Source of the DNA: Candidatus Liptonbacteria bacterium RIFOXYD1_FULL_36_11
Lineage (GTDB): Bacteria > Patescibacteriota > Minisyncoccia > UBA6257 > XYB1-36-10
NCBI GenBank assembly: GCA_001821375.1
Contig: MHLG01000005.1
Location: 1-12,952, forward strand
Direction of reading: 5' to 3'
Length of the DNA: 12,952 bases
Shown here: piece by piece, positions 12,945-12,952 of the stretch
Position numbering within the stretch: position 1 is the stretch's first letter
How the letters are laid out: the number at the start of each line of letters is the position of its first letter
Notes under the pieces: model-generated
Seen by the model: only the letters and a program-made list of their open reading frames with translations
The model's database searches: none
What the model was told of the DNA's origin: nothing
Position numbers and translations under genes: made by a program

Positions 12945-12952
12945 GAGGGTGT

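Overview
The window is a compact, AT-rich stretch of bacterial chromosome made almost entirely of core housekeeping genes. Gene order and style suggest a Patescibacteria/CPR genome, probably of the Parcubacteria type. The clues are short intergenic gaps, almost no usable Shine-Dalgarno sites at start codons, -10 boxes placed directly in front of ATGs, a PilM/PilN-like type IV pilus protein, a cysteine-rich insert in HisRS, and a minimal ftsA-ftsZ unit without neighbouring mur/mra genes. This assignment is an inference from gene content; no phylogenetic marker search was possible.

Layout. 55-3550: grpE, dnaK and an overlapping, unrecognised polytopic membrane protein; no hrcA or dnaJ is adjacent. 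3611-5601: a promoter, then a small pilin/PilX-like protein and a PilM-PilN fusion (type IV pilus inner-membrane platform). 5538-6077 (minus): pth, whose 3' end overlaps the pilus gene tail to tail. 6084-6151: two consensus-like divergent promoters whose predicted start sites fall on the start codons of pth and lepB. 6159-8462: lepB, hisS and a HIT-family hydrolase, tightly packed. 8489-9214: rpsU (bS21) and yqeY, ending in a strong intrinsic terminator. 9261-9668: ybeY, starting 10 bases after that terminator's U-tract. 9710-12422: ftsA and ftsZ, each with its own promoter and possible control elements. A bidirectional terminator at 12418-12446 separates ftsZ from a convergent single-RRM RNA-binding protein gene (12451-12735, minus). 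That gene has a leader of about 175 nt that folds into several hairpins closed by a long-range stem.

The genes cover protein folding (GrpE/DnaK), protein export (signal peptidase I), translation (HisRS, Pth, bS21, YbeY, probably YqeY), pilus assembly and cell division. The protein-coding content is mostly ordinary. The most interesting material is in the regulatory DNA: the structured leader of the RRM gene, the leaderless divergent promoters, an orphan perfect anti-SD complement upstream of rpsU, mutually exclusive hairpins before ftsA, and a palindrome over the ftsZ -35 box. No mobile element, CRISPR array, tRNA or rRNA gene was seen.
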